From positions 310,001 through 374,000 of the forward strand of contig CAVYQL010000002.1 in assembly GCA_963770645.1 (NCBI GenBank): a stretch of 64,000 nt of DNA, read 5' to 3'. Source of the DNA: Bog-473 sp963770645. GTDB taxonomy: Bacteria; Actinomycetota; Acidimicrobiia; Acidimicrobiales; RAAP-2. The notes beneath the pieces are model-generated. The model was not told the DNA's origin. It worked only from the letters and a program-made list of their open reading frames with translations, and did not search any database. The position numbers and the translations under genes are program-made. Positions within the stretch are counted from its first letter, which is position 1. Each line of letters begins with the position of its first letter. Shown in pieces: positions 41,908 to 50,661 of this stretch.

Positions 41908-43971
41908 ATGACGAACATTCGAAGGCTGGCCGCGGCTCTGGCCATTGCGATCTCAACGGTGACGGCCGTGGGCGCCGTCGCAACAGTGGCGGTGGCGACC
42001 GCGACTCCGAGTGGAGCCCAGCTCACCTGCACCGACAACTGGGTCGGCCCGACGTCGGGCACGCAGAGTTGGGACACGAGCACCAACTGGTCGGGAGGCA
42101 CGCCGGGCGGGAGCAGCGTGGCCTGCATCCAGGCGGCCGGCACCTACACGGTCGTCTATGACGGCACGGGAACCCCAGCGGCCGTTCAGGTCGGCGGGGC
42201 GACGAGCGGCACCCAGACCCTCGAGATCGACGCTGCCAACATGGCGACCACCGAGGCCGATCAGGTCGAGGGTGGCGGGGTGCTCGACCTGGCACCTACC
42301 ACGTCGGCAGACGCGGAGATCTCAGGTTCGCCCGCACTCACGATCGACACCTCAGGCACGCTGACCTCGTCGGGCACCTCGAACGTCGCCGACATCCAGA
42401 CGGCATCGCTCGTCAATCAAGGAACGGTGAGCCTCGGTGCGACGAACAACACCGACGACGCGGCCACCACCAACGCGGGCTCGTTCACCGTCGAGGCCGG
42501 ATCGTCGTTCAATGCCACCGGAGCGCCCTCGTTCACGGACGCGTCGGGCAACATCACAAACGACGGCTCGTTCACCGGCGGCAACGTCTTCACCCAGTCA
42601 GGTGGCGACGAGTCCGGGAACCCGGTCGTGCTCGACATCGCCACCTACACCGACTCGGCCGGTACGGGGTCCTTCACGGTGCTGTCGTCGGACATCGAAG
42701 GGACGATCCCGGCGGGACAAACGGTCACCAACGTCGCCACCAACGACACGATCGGCACGAGCTCCGCTGGTGTCACCGTCGAGGGGACCTTGATCTGCGA
42801 GACAACGACAGACCCGAACGACTTTTGCGATTTCAGCTCGGGGTATAACGCCGAGAACCTCCCCGACCCCGGGCTCACGGTGGTCTCAGGCGGAACGCTC
42901 GAGACCGCCGGGCCGGGGAGCGCACCCCTCCAAAACGTCCAGATGACCGTCGACATCGAGGTGGACGCGGGAGGAACGATGAGCATTTCCAACCCCGACA
43001 CTCTCTACGAAGGGGGCGGCTACAGCATCTCAAACTCGGGAACCCTACAGGTGAGCGCGACGGGCGAGCTGACCATCGGGGGTTCGAGCACCCTGACCAA
43101 CTCGGGCGGGACCATCGCGGTCACCACCGGCGTCGGGAGCGGCGATCCCTCCTCTCTCGGTGGCATCGTGGACAACAGTTACGCCCCCGCGATTGAAGGC
43201 GGCACCCTGGCTGTCACGACGGTCGGTAGCCCGGGCGCGCTCGACGTGATCACGGACACGGCGAACGGCATTGGAGGCTCTTTCGCGGGTGGCTCCTTTG
43301 GGTCTGACTACTACACCATCACCTACGCCAAGAACGAAGGGGGAACCGTAATCGGGGTGGAGGTGACGCCGGGGACACCGTTCAGCGCCTCGGCGACCTC
43401 GTACGCGGCGGCGGAAAACGAGGTCGTGACCACCCCGCAGGTGGCCTCGATCACCACGAACGCTGAGCCCGGCACCTACTCGGCCACCGTGAACTACGGG
43501 GACGGGAGCCCGACGCAGCCGGCCACGGTCAACCCGAGTGGAGGCAGCGCTACGGTCACCGGTCCGACACACACCTATACGGCGCCAGGTTCCTACACGG
43601 TGGCGGTGACGATCTCGACCACGGCTGGGACCACCGTCTCGATGAGCGAGTCGATCATCGTCACCGGACCGACCATCACCGGCATCTCTCCGGACACCCT
43701 GACACCGGGAGACAAGCTCATGACCACGGTGAGCGGGACCAACTTCGACGGCACGGGGGCACCGAGCGGCTTCACGACCTCGGACCCGACGAACCTCTCG
43801 ATCAAGTCGGTCGTCTTCGAGCCCGCCACCAAGAAGAAGCCGGCGCTCTATGTGATCGTCCTCAAGGCCGCCAAGGGTGCTCCGACCAAGCGGGTCAGTC
43901 TCACCCTGACTCAGACGGGCACGGAGGCGGGTGTGGTCACGCAAACCAAGGCCATCAAAATCAGCCCATAG
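41908..43971 (+). CDS. Secreted beta-helix/PKD surface protein
   Basis: About 687 residues from ATG 41908 with AGGAGG upstream. A signal peptide (LAAALAIAISTVTAVGAVA) leads to a Thr/Ser/Gly/Asn-rich region with strand-turn repeats like an autotransporter-type beta helix (GTLTSSGTSNVADIQTASL, NDGSFTGGNVF). Residues about 490-580 form a PKD domain with YGDGSPTQPA and THTYTAPGSYTVAVTI. The C-terminus resembles an IPT/TIG domain (ITGISPDTLTPGDKLMTTVS). There is no sortase motif. An adhesive or structural envelope protein is likely. Confidence 0.8.
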   Translation: MTNIRRLAAALAIAISTVTAVGAVATVAVATATPSGAQLTCTDNWVGPTSGTQSWDTSTNWSGGTPGGSSVACIQAAGTYTVVYDGTGTPAAVQVGGATSGTQTLEIDAANMATTEADQVEGGGVLDLAPTTSADAEISGSPALTIDTSGTLTSSGTSNVADIQTASLVNQGTVSLGATNNTDDAATTNAGSFTVEAGSSFNATGAPSFTDASGNITNDGSFTGGNVFTQSGGDESGNPVVLDIATYTDSAGTGSFTVLSSDIEGTIPAGQTVTNVATNDTIGTSSAGVTVEGTLICETTTDPNDFCDFSSGYNAENLPDPGLTVVSGGTLETAGPGSAPLQNVQMTVDIEVDAGGTMSISNPDTLYEGGGYSISNSGTLQVSATGELTIGGSSTLTNSGGTIAVTTGVGSGDPSSLGGIVDNSYAPAIEGGTLAVTTVGSPGALDVITDTANGIGGSFAGGSFGSDYYTITYAKNEGGTVIGVEVTPGTPFSASATSYAAAENEVVTTPQVASITTNAEPGTYSATVNYGDGSPTQPATVNPSGGSATVTGPTHTYTAPGSYTVAVTISTTAGTTVSMSESIIVTGPTITGISPDTLTPGDKLMTTVSGTNFDGTGAPSGFTTSDPTNLSIKSVVFEPATKKKPALYVIVLKAAKGAPTKRVSLTLTQTGTEAGVVTQTKAIKISP

Positions 43972-43994
43972 AGGTTTGGCCTATGGGGTCTAGT

Positions 43995-44034
43995 CACAGA
44001 GCACCCCCAACGGACACAGAGCACCCCCAACGGG
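43995..44034. repeat. 20-bp tandem duplication of the tRNA-Glu 3' end
   Basis: CACAGAGCACCCCCAACGG occurs at 43995 and again at 44015. The second copy includes the last 13 nt of the tRNA-Glu gene (on the minus strand). Duplicated tRNA 3' ends are a usual trace of site-specific integration, or a small tandem slip. Confidence 0.75.
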
Positions 44035-44094
44035 ATTCGAACCCGTGCTGCCGCCGTGAAAGGGCGGTGTCCTAGGCCGCTAGACGATGGGGGC
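44022..44094 (-). tRNA. tRNA-Glu (UUC anticodon)
   Basis: The 73-nt gene folds as a cloverleaf: acceptor GCCCCCA with TGGGGGT (G-U first pair), D-arm GTCTAGCGGCCTAGGAC, anticodon stem-loop CCGCC-CTTTCAC-GGCGG with anticodon TTC, and T-arm ACGGG-TTCGAAT-CCCGT. CCA is not encoded. The 3' end is duplicated immediately downstream. Confidence 0.95.
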
Positions 44095-44125
44095 CTGGTC
44101 GTGCCACTGGCACGGCGAACCGAGC

Positions 44126-45094
44126 CTAATGGGCACCGATGGGGACCCCCGGCGACGATGTGTCGTGGACCAGGGGGGTGGGCACGGCCTCGGGCGCGTG
44201 ATACGTGCAGACGAGAAAGGTCTGCACGGCGCCGATCACCAGCGCGGTGGCGCCGATGATGTGCACCTCGACGAGCAGCGCCGGGAGATGGGTGAAGTAC
44301 TGCGTGTACCCGACCGCGGCCTGAGCCACAAAGACCACCAGCAAGATGCGCGCCGAACGGCGCACCCGCTCGGGCACGTCACCCATGTGCAAGGCCACGA
44401 CGAGCCCGATGGTCACGCCGATCAGCAAAAGGGCCAGGCTCGAGTGCAGCTCGGCCATGTCGCGGAACGCGACCGGGAGGCGCTTCGCGACCTGTTGACC
44501 CGAGGCATCGCCGGCGTGGGGCCCGGCCCCGGTCGTCGCCGTGCCCGCGGCGATCACGAGCGCGAGCAGCGCGAGGAGCCCGTAGTAGAGGCGGATGAGC
44601 GGTCGCGGCACCAGGAGATGGGCCGATCCCGGTGCGTAGTCGCGGGTGGAGCGGTGCACGAGCACCACGGCGTCGACCAGCAACACCATGGTGGCGAAGA
44701 AGTGGACCATCACGACGTAGGGGTTCAGCTTCGTGTAGACGACGATGCCGCCGAGGACGGCCTGGGCCAGGACGCCGACGACCAGCCCGCCACTCAGCCA
44801 GACGAGGTCACGCCGGCGGGGTGAGCGGAATACCGAGCCCAAGAAGGCGGCGGCCACGGCGATCGTGAGGACCACCGTGATCAGCCGGTTGCCGAACTCG
44901 ACGAGCCCGTGGAACTGCAGCGCCGGTGTGAGGTGCCCGGCCGTGCACTCCGGCCAGTTGCTGCAGCCGAGGCCCGAGCCGGTCAGGCGGACGGCGGCGC
45001 CGGTGAGGACGATGAGCGCGGTCATGGCCAGGGCCAGCACATCGAGGCGGTGGCTCAGCAAGGGACTGACGATGGGGGTGCGGCGCCGCGACAC
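44126..45094 (-). CDS. ctaA: Heme A synthase (COX15/CtaA)
   Basis: About 322 residues from GTG 45094, chosen because TACGCT sits eight bases upstream (leaderless arrangement); an in-frame GTG at 45115 is the alternative. It converts heme O to heme A. Eight helices are predicted in two four-helix halves. The first extracytoplasmic loop has the cysteine pair GLGCSNWPEC. Conserved heme-binding histidines lie in QFHGLVEFGNRL, MVHFFATM, ELHSSLAL and VEVHIIGA. It diverges from ctaB with a 66-bp gap, supplying heme A for the oxidase encoded at 13-16 kb. Confidence 0.92.
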   Translation of the reverse strand: MSRRRTPIVSPLLSHRLDVLALAMTALIVLTGAAVRLTGSGLGCSNWPECTAGHLTPALQFHGLVEFGNRLITVVLTIAVAAAFLGSVFRSPRRRDLVWLSGGLVVGVLAQAVLGGIVVYTKLNPYVVMVHFFATMVLLVDAVVLVHRSTRDYAPGSAHLLVPRPLIRLYYGLLALLALVIAAGTATTGAGPHAGDASGQQVAKRLPVAFRDMAELHSSLALLLIGVTIGLVVALHMGDVPERVRRSARILLVVFVAQAAVGYTQYFTHLPALLVEVHIIGATALVIGAVQTFLVCTYHAPEAVPTPLVHDTSSPGVPIGAH

Positions 45095-45160
45095 GCGGGC
45101 CAAGCGTACCGGCACCTGTCGCTTGGTCCCGGGCGAGCCCTGGTCCTAGTGTGGACACGC
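45095..45160. promoter_or_regulatory. Divergent leaderless promoters of ctaA and ctaB
   Basis: TAGTGT (45147-45152) lies eight bases before the ctaB ATG, and on the other strand TACGCT (45108-45103) lies eight bases before GTG 45094. Neither gene has a Shine-Dalgarno sequence. The boxes fit -10 elements of leaderless transcripts. Confidence 0.5.
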
Positions 45161-46096
45161 ATGTCAATTGAGGCATCAGCGCTCCCTCGACGGCGGGCTG
45201 GGTGGTCGTGGTCGACGGTCGGGGCCTATGTCGCCCTGACCAAGCCGCGCATCATCGAGCTGCTGTTGGTCACGACCTTGCCCACCATGGTGGTGGCGCA
45301 GCGCGGCCTGCCGCCGCTCTGGTTGATGGCTGCCACCCTCGCCGGCGGCGCGTTGGCGGCGGGGGGTGCCAACGCCATCAACATGGTGGTCGACCGGGAC
45401 ATCGACCGCCTCATGAAGCGCACCAAGAACCGGCCGCTGGTGACCGGGGCCATGACCCCGACGGCGGCGCTGGTCTTCGCGCTCTCGCTGGAGGTGGCCG
45501 CCTTCGTCGAGCTGTGGCTGGCGGTCAACCTGCTCTCGGCCGTGCTGGCGATCTCGGCCACCCTGTTCTACGTGTTCGTGTACACGCTCTGGCTCAAGCG
45601 CCGGTCCTCCCAGAACATCGTGATCGGCGGCGCCGCGGGCGCCGTCCCGGTGCTGGTGGGCTGGGCCGCCGTCACCGACAGCCTGGCCTGGGCGCCGGTT
45701 GTGATGTTCGCCGTCATCTTCATCTGGACGCCGCCGCACTTCTGGTCGCTGGCCGTGCGGTACAAAGAGGACTACGAGGCGGCCGACGTGCCGATGCTGC
45801 CGGTCGTCGCATCGATGAAGCGGACGACGACCGAGATCGTGTACTACACGGTGGCGCTGGTGGCCGTGTCGTTCCTGCTCGGACCGGTGGCCCACTTGGG
45901 CTGGATCTACATGATCACCGCGGCGGTGCTCGGCGCCGGCTTCTTGTACCTCGTGACCCGCCTGTGGGGCTTGGCCCAGCACGGGCAGGTGAGCGGGCGC
46001 GACGCCATGAAGGTCTTCGGCTTCTCCATCACCTACCTCACCGTCCTGTTCGTGGCCATGGCGGGCGACGTCCTCATCCGTAACCACATTCACTAA
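45161..46096 (+). CDS. ctaB: Protoheme IX farnesyltransferase (heme O synthase)
   Basis: 311 residues of the UbiA superfamily, integral membrane with eight to nine helices. The first Asp-rich motif is NMVVDRDIDRLMKRTKNRPL, which binds farnesyl diphosphate-Mg, and the second region is YKEDYEAADVPMLPVV. It farnesylates heme B to heme O, the substrate of CtaA. The start ATG is preceded by TAGTGT eight bases away. A TlpA-like gene follows after 12 bp, linking heme and thiol/copper maturation of the oxidase. Confidence 0.95.
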   Translation: MSIEASALPRRRAGWSWSTVGAYVALTKPRIIELLLVTTLPTMVVAQRGLPPLWLMAATLAGGALAAGGANAINMVVDRDIDRLMKRTKNRPLVTGAMTPTAALVFALSLEVAAFVELWLAVNLLSAVLAISATLFYVFVYTLWLKRRSSQNIVIGGAAGAVPVLVGWAAVTDSLAWAPVVMFAVIFIWTPPHFWSLAVRYKEDYEAADVPMLPVVASMKRTTTEIVYYTVALVAVSFLLGPVAHLGWIYMITAAVLGAGFLYLVTRLWGLAQHGQVSGRDAMKVFGFSITYLTVLFVAMAGDVLIRNHIH

Positions 46097-46108
46097 CGTC
46101 TTCGCGCG

Positions 46109-46750
46109 ATGTCCACAGCAGGGCCCGCCCCGCCGGCGGCCACCGACTCGGTGCCGGGCGCGTCACCTCCGCCGCGCAAGCCGCGCAAGATCTTCTTGCT
46201 CGTCGGCGTCGTGCTGGCGGTTGCGATCGGGATCGGACTCTTCACGAGCTTCGGGACCAGCAACAACGCGTCGGGCCAGGTAGTGGCGGCGGGTGATCCC
46301 CTGCCGTCCTTCAGTGCGCCCAACGTCGGGCCGACCGGGCCGAAGGACGTCTCAGTGTCGGCCCACTCCGGCAGCCCCGCCAGGCCAACCGTCCTCCTCT
46401 TCTTCGGCGCGTGGTGCAGCGCGTGTCGATCGGAGCTTCCACCGATCGCCGCGGCGGTGAAGCGGCAGGACCAAGGGCACGGCACGCTCTCTCGAATCCG
46501 GGTGATCGGTGTCGACACACTTGACTCGCCGTCGACCGGCCGGTCGTTCATTCAAGGCGAGGGCGTGACCTTCCCGGTGGCGTCCGATCCCGACGCCACC
46601 ATCACCCAGGGCACGTTCCATTTCCAGGGCGACCCCTACACGGTTTTCGTGAACGCCGACGGCAGCGTGGCCCGGGTCGTCCCCGGCGCGCAGCTCTCCC
46701 CGGCCTCGTTCACGGTCGACGAGCGCGCCCTCATTCCCAGCGGAAGGTGA
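46109..46750 (+). CDS. TlpA-like membrane-anchored thioredoxin-fold protein
   Basis: 213 residues: a Pro-rich cytoplasmic start, one helix (IFLLVGVVLAVAIGIGLFT, about 28-46), and an extracytoplasmic thioredoxin fold with WCSAC near residues 109-113. A further conserved segment is GDPYTVFVNADG, the cis-Pro region. It could act as a reductant in oxidase or cytochrome assembly, in parallel with the TlpA at 9278. TAACGT lies nine bases upstream, so it may have its own leaderless transcript besides readthrough from ctaB. Its 3' end overlaps the convergent ABC permease gene by 20 bp. Confidence 0.85.
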   Translation: MSTAGPAPPAATDSVPGASPPPRKPRKIFLLVGVVLAVAIGIGLFTSFGTSNNASGQVVAAGDPLPSFSAPNVGPTGPKDVSVSAHSGSPARPTVLLFFGAWCSACRSELPPIAAAVKRQDQGHGTLSRIRVIGVDTLDSPSTGRSFIQGEGVTFPVASDPDATITQGTFHFQGDPYTVFVNADGSVARVVPGAQLSPASFTVDERALIPSGR

Positions 46751-47543
46751 GCGCTGCGGCAACCGGCGCCGCCACCGCCCAGAGCACGAGGACGGCCCAG
46801 GACTCGCCGGGCACCGACAGGCCCTGCCCGAGCGTCGCGTGCAGGGCGGCGGACAGGGCCTCCGCCGGCAAGATCTTGGCGAAGCTGGCCAGGCCGGACG
46901 GGAGCTTCGAGATCGGGACGATCATGCCGCCGAGGAGGAGCAGGATCAGATAGAGGCCGTTGGCCGCGGCCAGGTTGACTTCGGCTCGCAGCGTGCCGGC
47001 CATCAAGAGGCCGATCCCGGCGAACGCGGTCGAACCGAGCAGGATGGCGCCGATGGCGCCGCCCACCGCGACGAAGCCCCCGCCCGCCGGGTTCCAGCCC
47101 ACTGCGAGCCCGACGGGCAACAAGACGGCCGCCTGCAGCAGCTCGACGGCGATGATCGTGACGATCTTGGCGCCCAGGAGGCGTGGGCGCCCGAGCGGGG
47201 TGGCGCCGAGCCGCTTGAGGACGCCGTAGCCGCGCTCGAAGCCGGTGGCGATGCCGAGCGAGACCATCGCGGTCGACATGACGGCGAGCGCCAGGATCCC
47301 GGGCACGAAGAAGTTCGCGGGGGTGGCCGTGGGCGTCGACACCACCTTGACCTTGGAGAAGAACAGCAGGAACACGACGGGGATGCCGAGCGTGAGCAAG
47401 AGCGTCTCGCCGCGCCGCAGTGTCATGTAGATCTCCGCGCCGGTTTGCGCGGCGAGCGGCCGCAGCCGGAACCGGAGCCCGCGTCGGAGCGGACCGGGGC
47501 GGGTGGAACTGGTGGGGACGGTGGGTGTCGAGGTGTCGCTCAT
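46731..47543 (-). CDS. ABC-2 type transporter permease
   Basis: 270 residues with six predicted helices after a basic cytoplasmic N-terminus. The segment AEIYMTLRRGETLLLTLGIP and the later AVMSTAMVSLGIATGFERGY, then GVLKRLGATPL, are typical of ABC-2 permeases of the drug or lipid export type. Its start overlaps the stop of the ATP-binding gene (ATGA), so the two make one exporter. It converges on and overlaps the TlpA-like gene. The substrate is unknown. Confidence 0.87.
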   Translation of the reverse strand: MSDTSTPTVPTSSTRPGPLRRGLRFRLRPLAAQTGAEIYMTLRRGETLLLTLGIPVVFLLFFSKVKVVSTPTATPANFFVPGILALAVMSTAMVSLGIATGFERGYGVLKRLGATPLGRPRLLGAKIVTIIAVELLQAAVLLPVGLAVGWNPAGGGFVAVGGAIGAILLGSTAFAGIGLLMAGTLRAEVNLAAANGLYLILLLLGGMIVPISKLPSGLASFAKILPAEALSAALHATLGQGLSVPGESWAVLVLWAVAAPVAAALTFRWE

Positions 47544-48580
47544 CGCGGGCGCGTCGATCTGCGAGGCGATCTCCGGCGCCTGCCGGCCGGCGTCGTTGGA
47601 AGTGCGGGTTGGGCGGCCTCGCCCGTGGCTGCCGCGCCGACGGCTTCGAAGTAGACCTCCTCGAGCGTCCGGCCCGCGACCAGGTCGGTCAGGGCCGCGC
47701 CGCGCTCGGCGAGGAACGTGGCGACCGCCGCCGTGGCAGCCGGGCTGTCGACGTCGCCGGCCTCGAGGCGGTAGCGGCCGGCGGCGGTCTCCGTGACGCT
47801 CGTCCCTGGGCCGACTGCGGATGCCAGCGCGCTCACGTCGAGCCCCGGCGGGGCGCCGAAGGTGAGCGTGACCGCAGCCTGGGTGGTCCTGTCCGAGCCG
47901 ATGGAGCCCGGATCTGCGGTGAGGAGCTCGTGCGGCGTTCCCTCCCGCACGATGCGGCCGGCCGACATGATCGCGATGCGATCCGCCACCCGCTCCGCTT
48001 CGCCCAGCTCGTGTGTGGTGAGGAGCGTGCAGACGTCTTTGTCCTTCAGCCCTGCCACGACGGCGCGGATGGCGACGCGTCCCTCCGGGTCGACGCCGGC
48101 TGTCGGTTCGTCGAGGAAGGCCACTTCGGGCCGTCCGATCAAGGCCAAGGCCAAGGAGAGCCGCTGCTGCTCCCCGCCCGAGAGGTGGCGCCAGGGCGTG
48201 GTCGCCACCGCACGCAGGCCGACCAGTTCGAGGAGCTCGTCGGTGGGTATCGGGTCGGGGTAGTACCCGGCAAACAGATCGAGCGCCCGGCGCGGTCCGA
48301 GCATCGGATAGACCCCGCCGCGCTGGAGCATCACACCGATGTGCCCGGTCAGGGCCGCGTGGTCGGCGACGGGATCGAGACCGAGCACGCGCACCCGTCC
48401 GGCGACAGGCCGGCGGTATCCCTCGAGGCTCTCCACCGTCGAGGTCTTGCCCGCACCGTTCGGGCCCAGTACCACCACCACCTCGCCCCGCTCGGCGACG
48501 AGATGCAGATCGTCCACAGCGGCCGGCGTGCCCACCGGGCCGTAGCGCACGGTGAGGCCGGTGACCTGGAGGGCTGGCAC
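47540..48580 (-). CDS. ABC transporter ATP-binding protein
   Basis: 346 residues from GTG 48580. Walker A is GPNGAGKTS, the signature LSGGEQQR, Walker B EVAFLDEPTAG, and the switch histidine TTHELGEAE. After the nucleotide-binding domain (about 220 residues) there is a C-terminal extension with a beta-rich part (RYRLEAGDVD) and a basic tail rich in arginine, as in DrrA-type daunorubicin exporters. It is coupled to the permease downstream and diverges from serS, with a gap of only 27 bp. Confidence 0.9.
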   Translation of the reverse strand: MPALQVTGLTVRYGPVGTPAAVDDLHLVAERGEVVVVLGPNGAGKTSTVESLEGYRRPVAGRVRVLGLDPVADHAALTGHIGVMLQRGGVYPMLGPRRALDLFAGYYPDPIPTDELLELVGLRAVATTPWRHLSGGEQQRLSLALALIGRPEVAFLDEPTAGVDPEGRVAIRAVVAGLKDKDVCTLLTTHELGEAERVADRIAIMSAGRIVREGTPHELLTADPGSIGSDRTTQAAVTLTFGAPPGLDVSALASAVGPGTSVTETAAGRYRLEAGDVDSPAATAAVATFLAERGAALTDLVAGRTLEEVYFEAVGAAATGEAAQPALPTTPAGRRRRSPRRSTRPR

Positions 48581-48607
48581 GGCGTCGCAGGCTACTTTGG
48601 CCCCCAA

Positions 48608-49912
48608 ATGATCGATATCCGGGCCCTGCGCGACGACCCCGACGCAGTCAAAGCCGCTCTGGCGCGGCGCGGTGTCGAGGCGGCCGAGGTGGACGCGGTG
48701 GTTGAGGCCGACGGGCAATGGCGGGCCAACCAGACGCGCTTCGAGTCCCTGCGGGCCACGGTCAAGGAACTGTCACGGCAGGTCGGACAGGCGAAGAGGG
48801 ACGGCGACGAGGCACGGGCAAGAGAGTTGCGGGCCGAGAGCCTGCGCGTCGGGGAGGAGGAGCGCTCAGCCGCAGCCTTGGCCGACGCGGCGGAGGAACG
48901 GGTGCGCACCGGCCTTCTCTATCTCCCCAACATCCCGGCCGACGACGCTCCGGACGGGCTGAGCGAGGAGGACAACGTCGAGCTTCGCCGCTGGTGGCCC
49001 GGGCAGGACGCCGGGCGGCCCGAACCCGAGCGCCTCGGGTACCAGCAGGTCCCGCACTGGGAGATCGGCGAGGCGCTGCAGATCCTCGACATGGAACGCG
49101 GGGCGCGGCTGGCGGGCTCCATGTTCCCGCTGTACCGGGGTCCGGGGGCCCGGTTGCTGCGGGCCCTCACCGCCTTCGCCATCGACCGGCACTCACCGGC
49201 CTATGAGGAGATCCGTCCGCCCACGGTCGTGCTGACCGAGACGATGACCTCGACGGGTCACCTGCCCAAGTTCGCCGACGACGCGTACCACATCGAGCGC
49301 GACGACCTGTGGCTGATCCCGACCGCTGAGGTCCCGCTCACTTCCTTGCGCCGCGGCGAGATCCTGGAGGAGTCCCAGTTGCCGCAGCGCTTCACCGCCG
49401 CGACCGCCTGTTACCGGCGCGAGGCGGGCTCGGCGGGTCGCGACACGCGCGGGCTGCTACGGGTGCACGAGTTCGACAAGGTGGAGCTGTTCGCGTACGC
49501 GACACCCGAGGGTGCGCTGGACGCGCAGGACGACATCCTGCGGCGGGCCGAGTCGATGCTCCAGGACCTCGAGTTGCGCTACCGCGTGCTGGACCTGTGT
49601 ACGGGTGATCTGAGCGGCTCGTCGGCCCGCACCTTCGACCTCGAGGCGTACGCACCCGGCGTCGACCGCTGGCTCGAGGTCTCCTCGGTGAGCTGGTTCC
49701 GCGACTACCAGGCCCGCCGCGCCAACATCCGCTACCGGCCGCAGGGAGGCGCTGCGCCCCAGCTGGTCCACACCGTGAACGGGTCGGCGTTGGCGTGGCC
49801 GCGCATCTGGGCCGCGCTGGTGGAGAACGGCCGCCAGGAGGACGGGACGGTAATGCTGCCTGAGGCGCTGGCGCCGTATCTGGGTGGCGAGCTCTTGATC
49901 AAGGCCCCGTGA
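48608..49912 (+). CDS. serS: Seryl-tRNA synthetase
   Basis: 434 residues, a class II aminoacyl-tRNA synthetase. The N-terminal coiled-coil arm (about 30-105) binds the tRNA-Ser long arm. Motif 2 is FTAATACYRREAGSAGRDTR, then GLLRVHEF, and motif 3 contains VNGSALAWPRIWAALVENGR. TAEVPLTSL contacts serine. The ATG lies nine bases after TACTTT without a Shine-Dalgarno sequence, a leaderless arrangement. The stop overlaps the start of the mycothiol enzyme (GTGA), an unusual operon partner. Confidence 0.96.
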   Translation: MIDIRALRDDPDAVKAALARRGVEAAEVDAVVEADGQWRANQTRFESLRATVKELSRQVGQAKRDGDEARARELRAESLRVGEEERSAAALADAAEERVRTGLLYLPNIPADDAPDGLSEEDNVELRRWWPGQDAGRPEPERLGYQQVPHWEIGEALQILDMERGARLAGSMFPLYRGPGARLLRALTAFAIDRHSPAYEEIRPPTVVLTETMTSTGHLPKFADDAYHIERDDLWLIPTAEVPLTSLRRGEILEESQLPQRFTAATACYRREAGSAGRDTRGLLRVHEFDKVELFAYATPEGALDAQDDILRRAESMLQDLELRYRVLDLCTGDLSGSSARTFDLEAYAPGVDRWLEVSSVSWFRDYQARRANIRYRPQGGAAPQLVHTVNGSALAWPRIWAALVENGRQEDGTVMLPEALAPYLGGELLIKAP

Positions 49913-50661
49913 GCGCGTCGGAAGGGTCTGGCGCCCTCGCCGGCGGGTTCGGCTTCGCGCAGATGCTCGAGTCCATCGCCGACGAGAGCCGCCTCCTGGT
50001 CGACGCGGTGGCGCGCGCGGACCTCGAGGTCCGAGTCCCCACGACCCCCAAGTGGTCCGTCCGCGACCTGGCTCACCATATCGGTGAGGTGCAGTGGTAC
50101 TGGGGCCAGAACGTCGCCGCCAAGGACGCCGACCACCGCTCGGGCGGCGAGCTCACCGGCTTTCCCGAAGACGCGGATCTCTTGGCGTGGCTCGGGTGGT
50201 GTGCGTACACGTTGCTCGGCACGCTACGCGACGCAGGGCCGGACGCGCCGTGCTGGGCGTGGTGGCCCGAGCCGCACACCTCCGGCGCCGTGGCGCGTCA
50301 TCAGGCCCAAGAGGTCGCGGTCCACCGCTGGGACGCCCAAGGCGTCGCCGATCCAGAAGCCCGGTTACCGCTCGAGTCCAGTCTCGCCAGCGACGGCGTG
50401 CCCGAGTTCGTCGAGATCATGGTGGGGACCGACCTCGGTGCCTTGCCCGGGACCGTGACGTTGACGGCAACCGACAGCGGGGGGAGCTGGACGTTCAGCG
50501 GCGACGCCGGCGTCGCCCAGCCGACGCGCACATCGGAGCTGCGGGCCACGGCTTCGGAGCTGGTGCTGATGCTGTACCGGCGCGTGCCCGTGCCCGACAC
50601 GGCAGTGGACGGCGATCCGATGTTGGTGGCCGCGCTGTTGTCGCTGGCCGACACGTCGTGA
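49909..50661 (+). CDS. Maleylpyruvate isomerase family, mycothiol-dependent enzyme
   Basis: 250 residues. An N-terminal DinB/MDMPI four-helix metal-binding domain has WSVRDLAHHIGEVQWYWGQN and a later HQAQEVAVHRWDAQ, supplying the His, Glu and His ligands. The C-terminal domain is alpha/beta (SCP2-like). Family members use mycothiol as cofactor or act as its S-transferases, which supports an actinobacterial host. The substrate cannot be inferred. It lies between serS and the MBL hydrolase with overlapping starts and stops. Confidence 0.85.
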   Translation: MSASEGSGALAGGFGFAQMLESIADESRLLVDAVARADLEVRVPTTPKWSVRDLAHHIGEVQWYWGQNVAAKDADHRSGGELTGFPEDADLLAWLGWCAYTLLGTLRDAGPDAPCWAWWPEPHTSGAVARHQAQEVAVHRWDAQGVADPEARLPLESSLASDGVPEFVEIMVGTDLGALPGTVTLTATDSGGSWTFSGDAGVAQPTRTSELRATASELVLMLYRRVPVPDTAVDGDPMLVAALLSLADTS

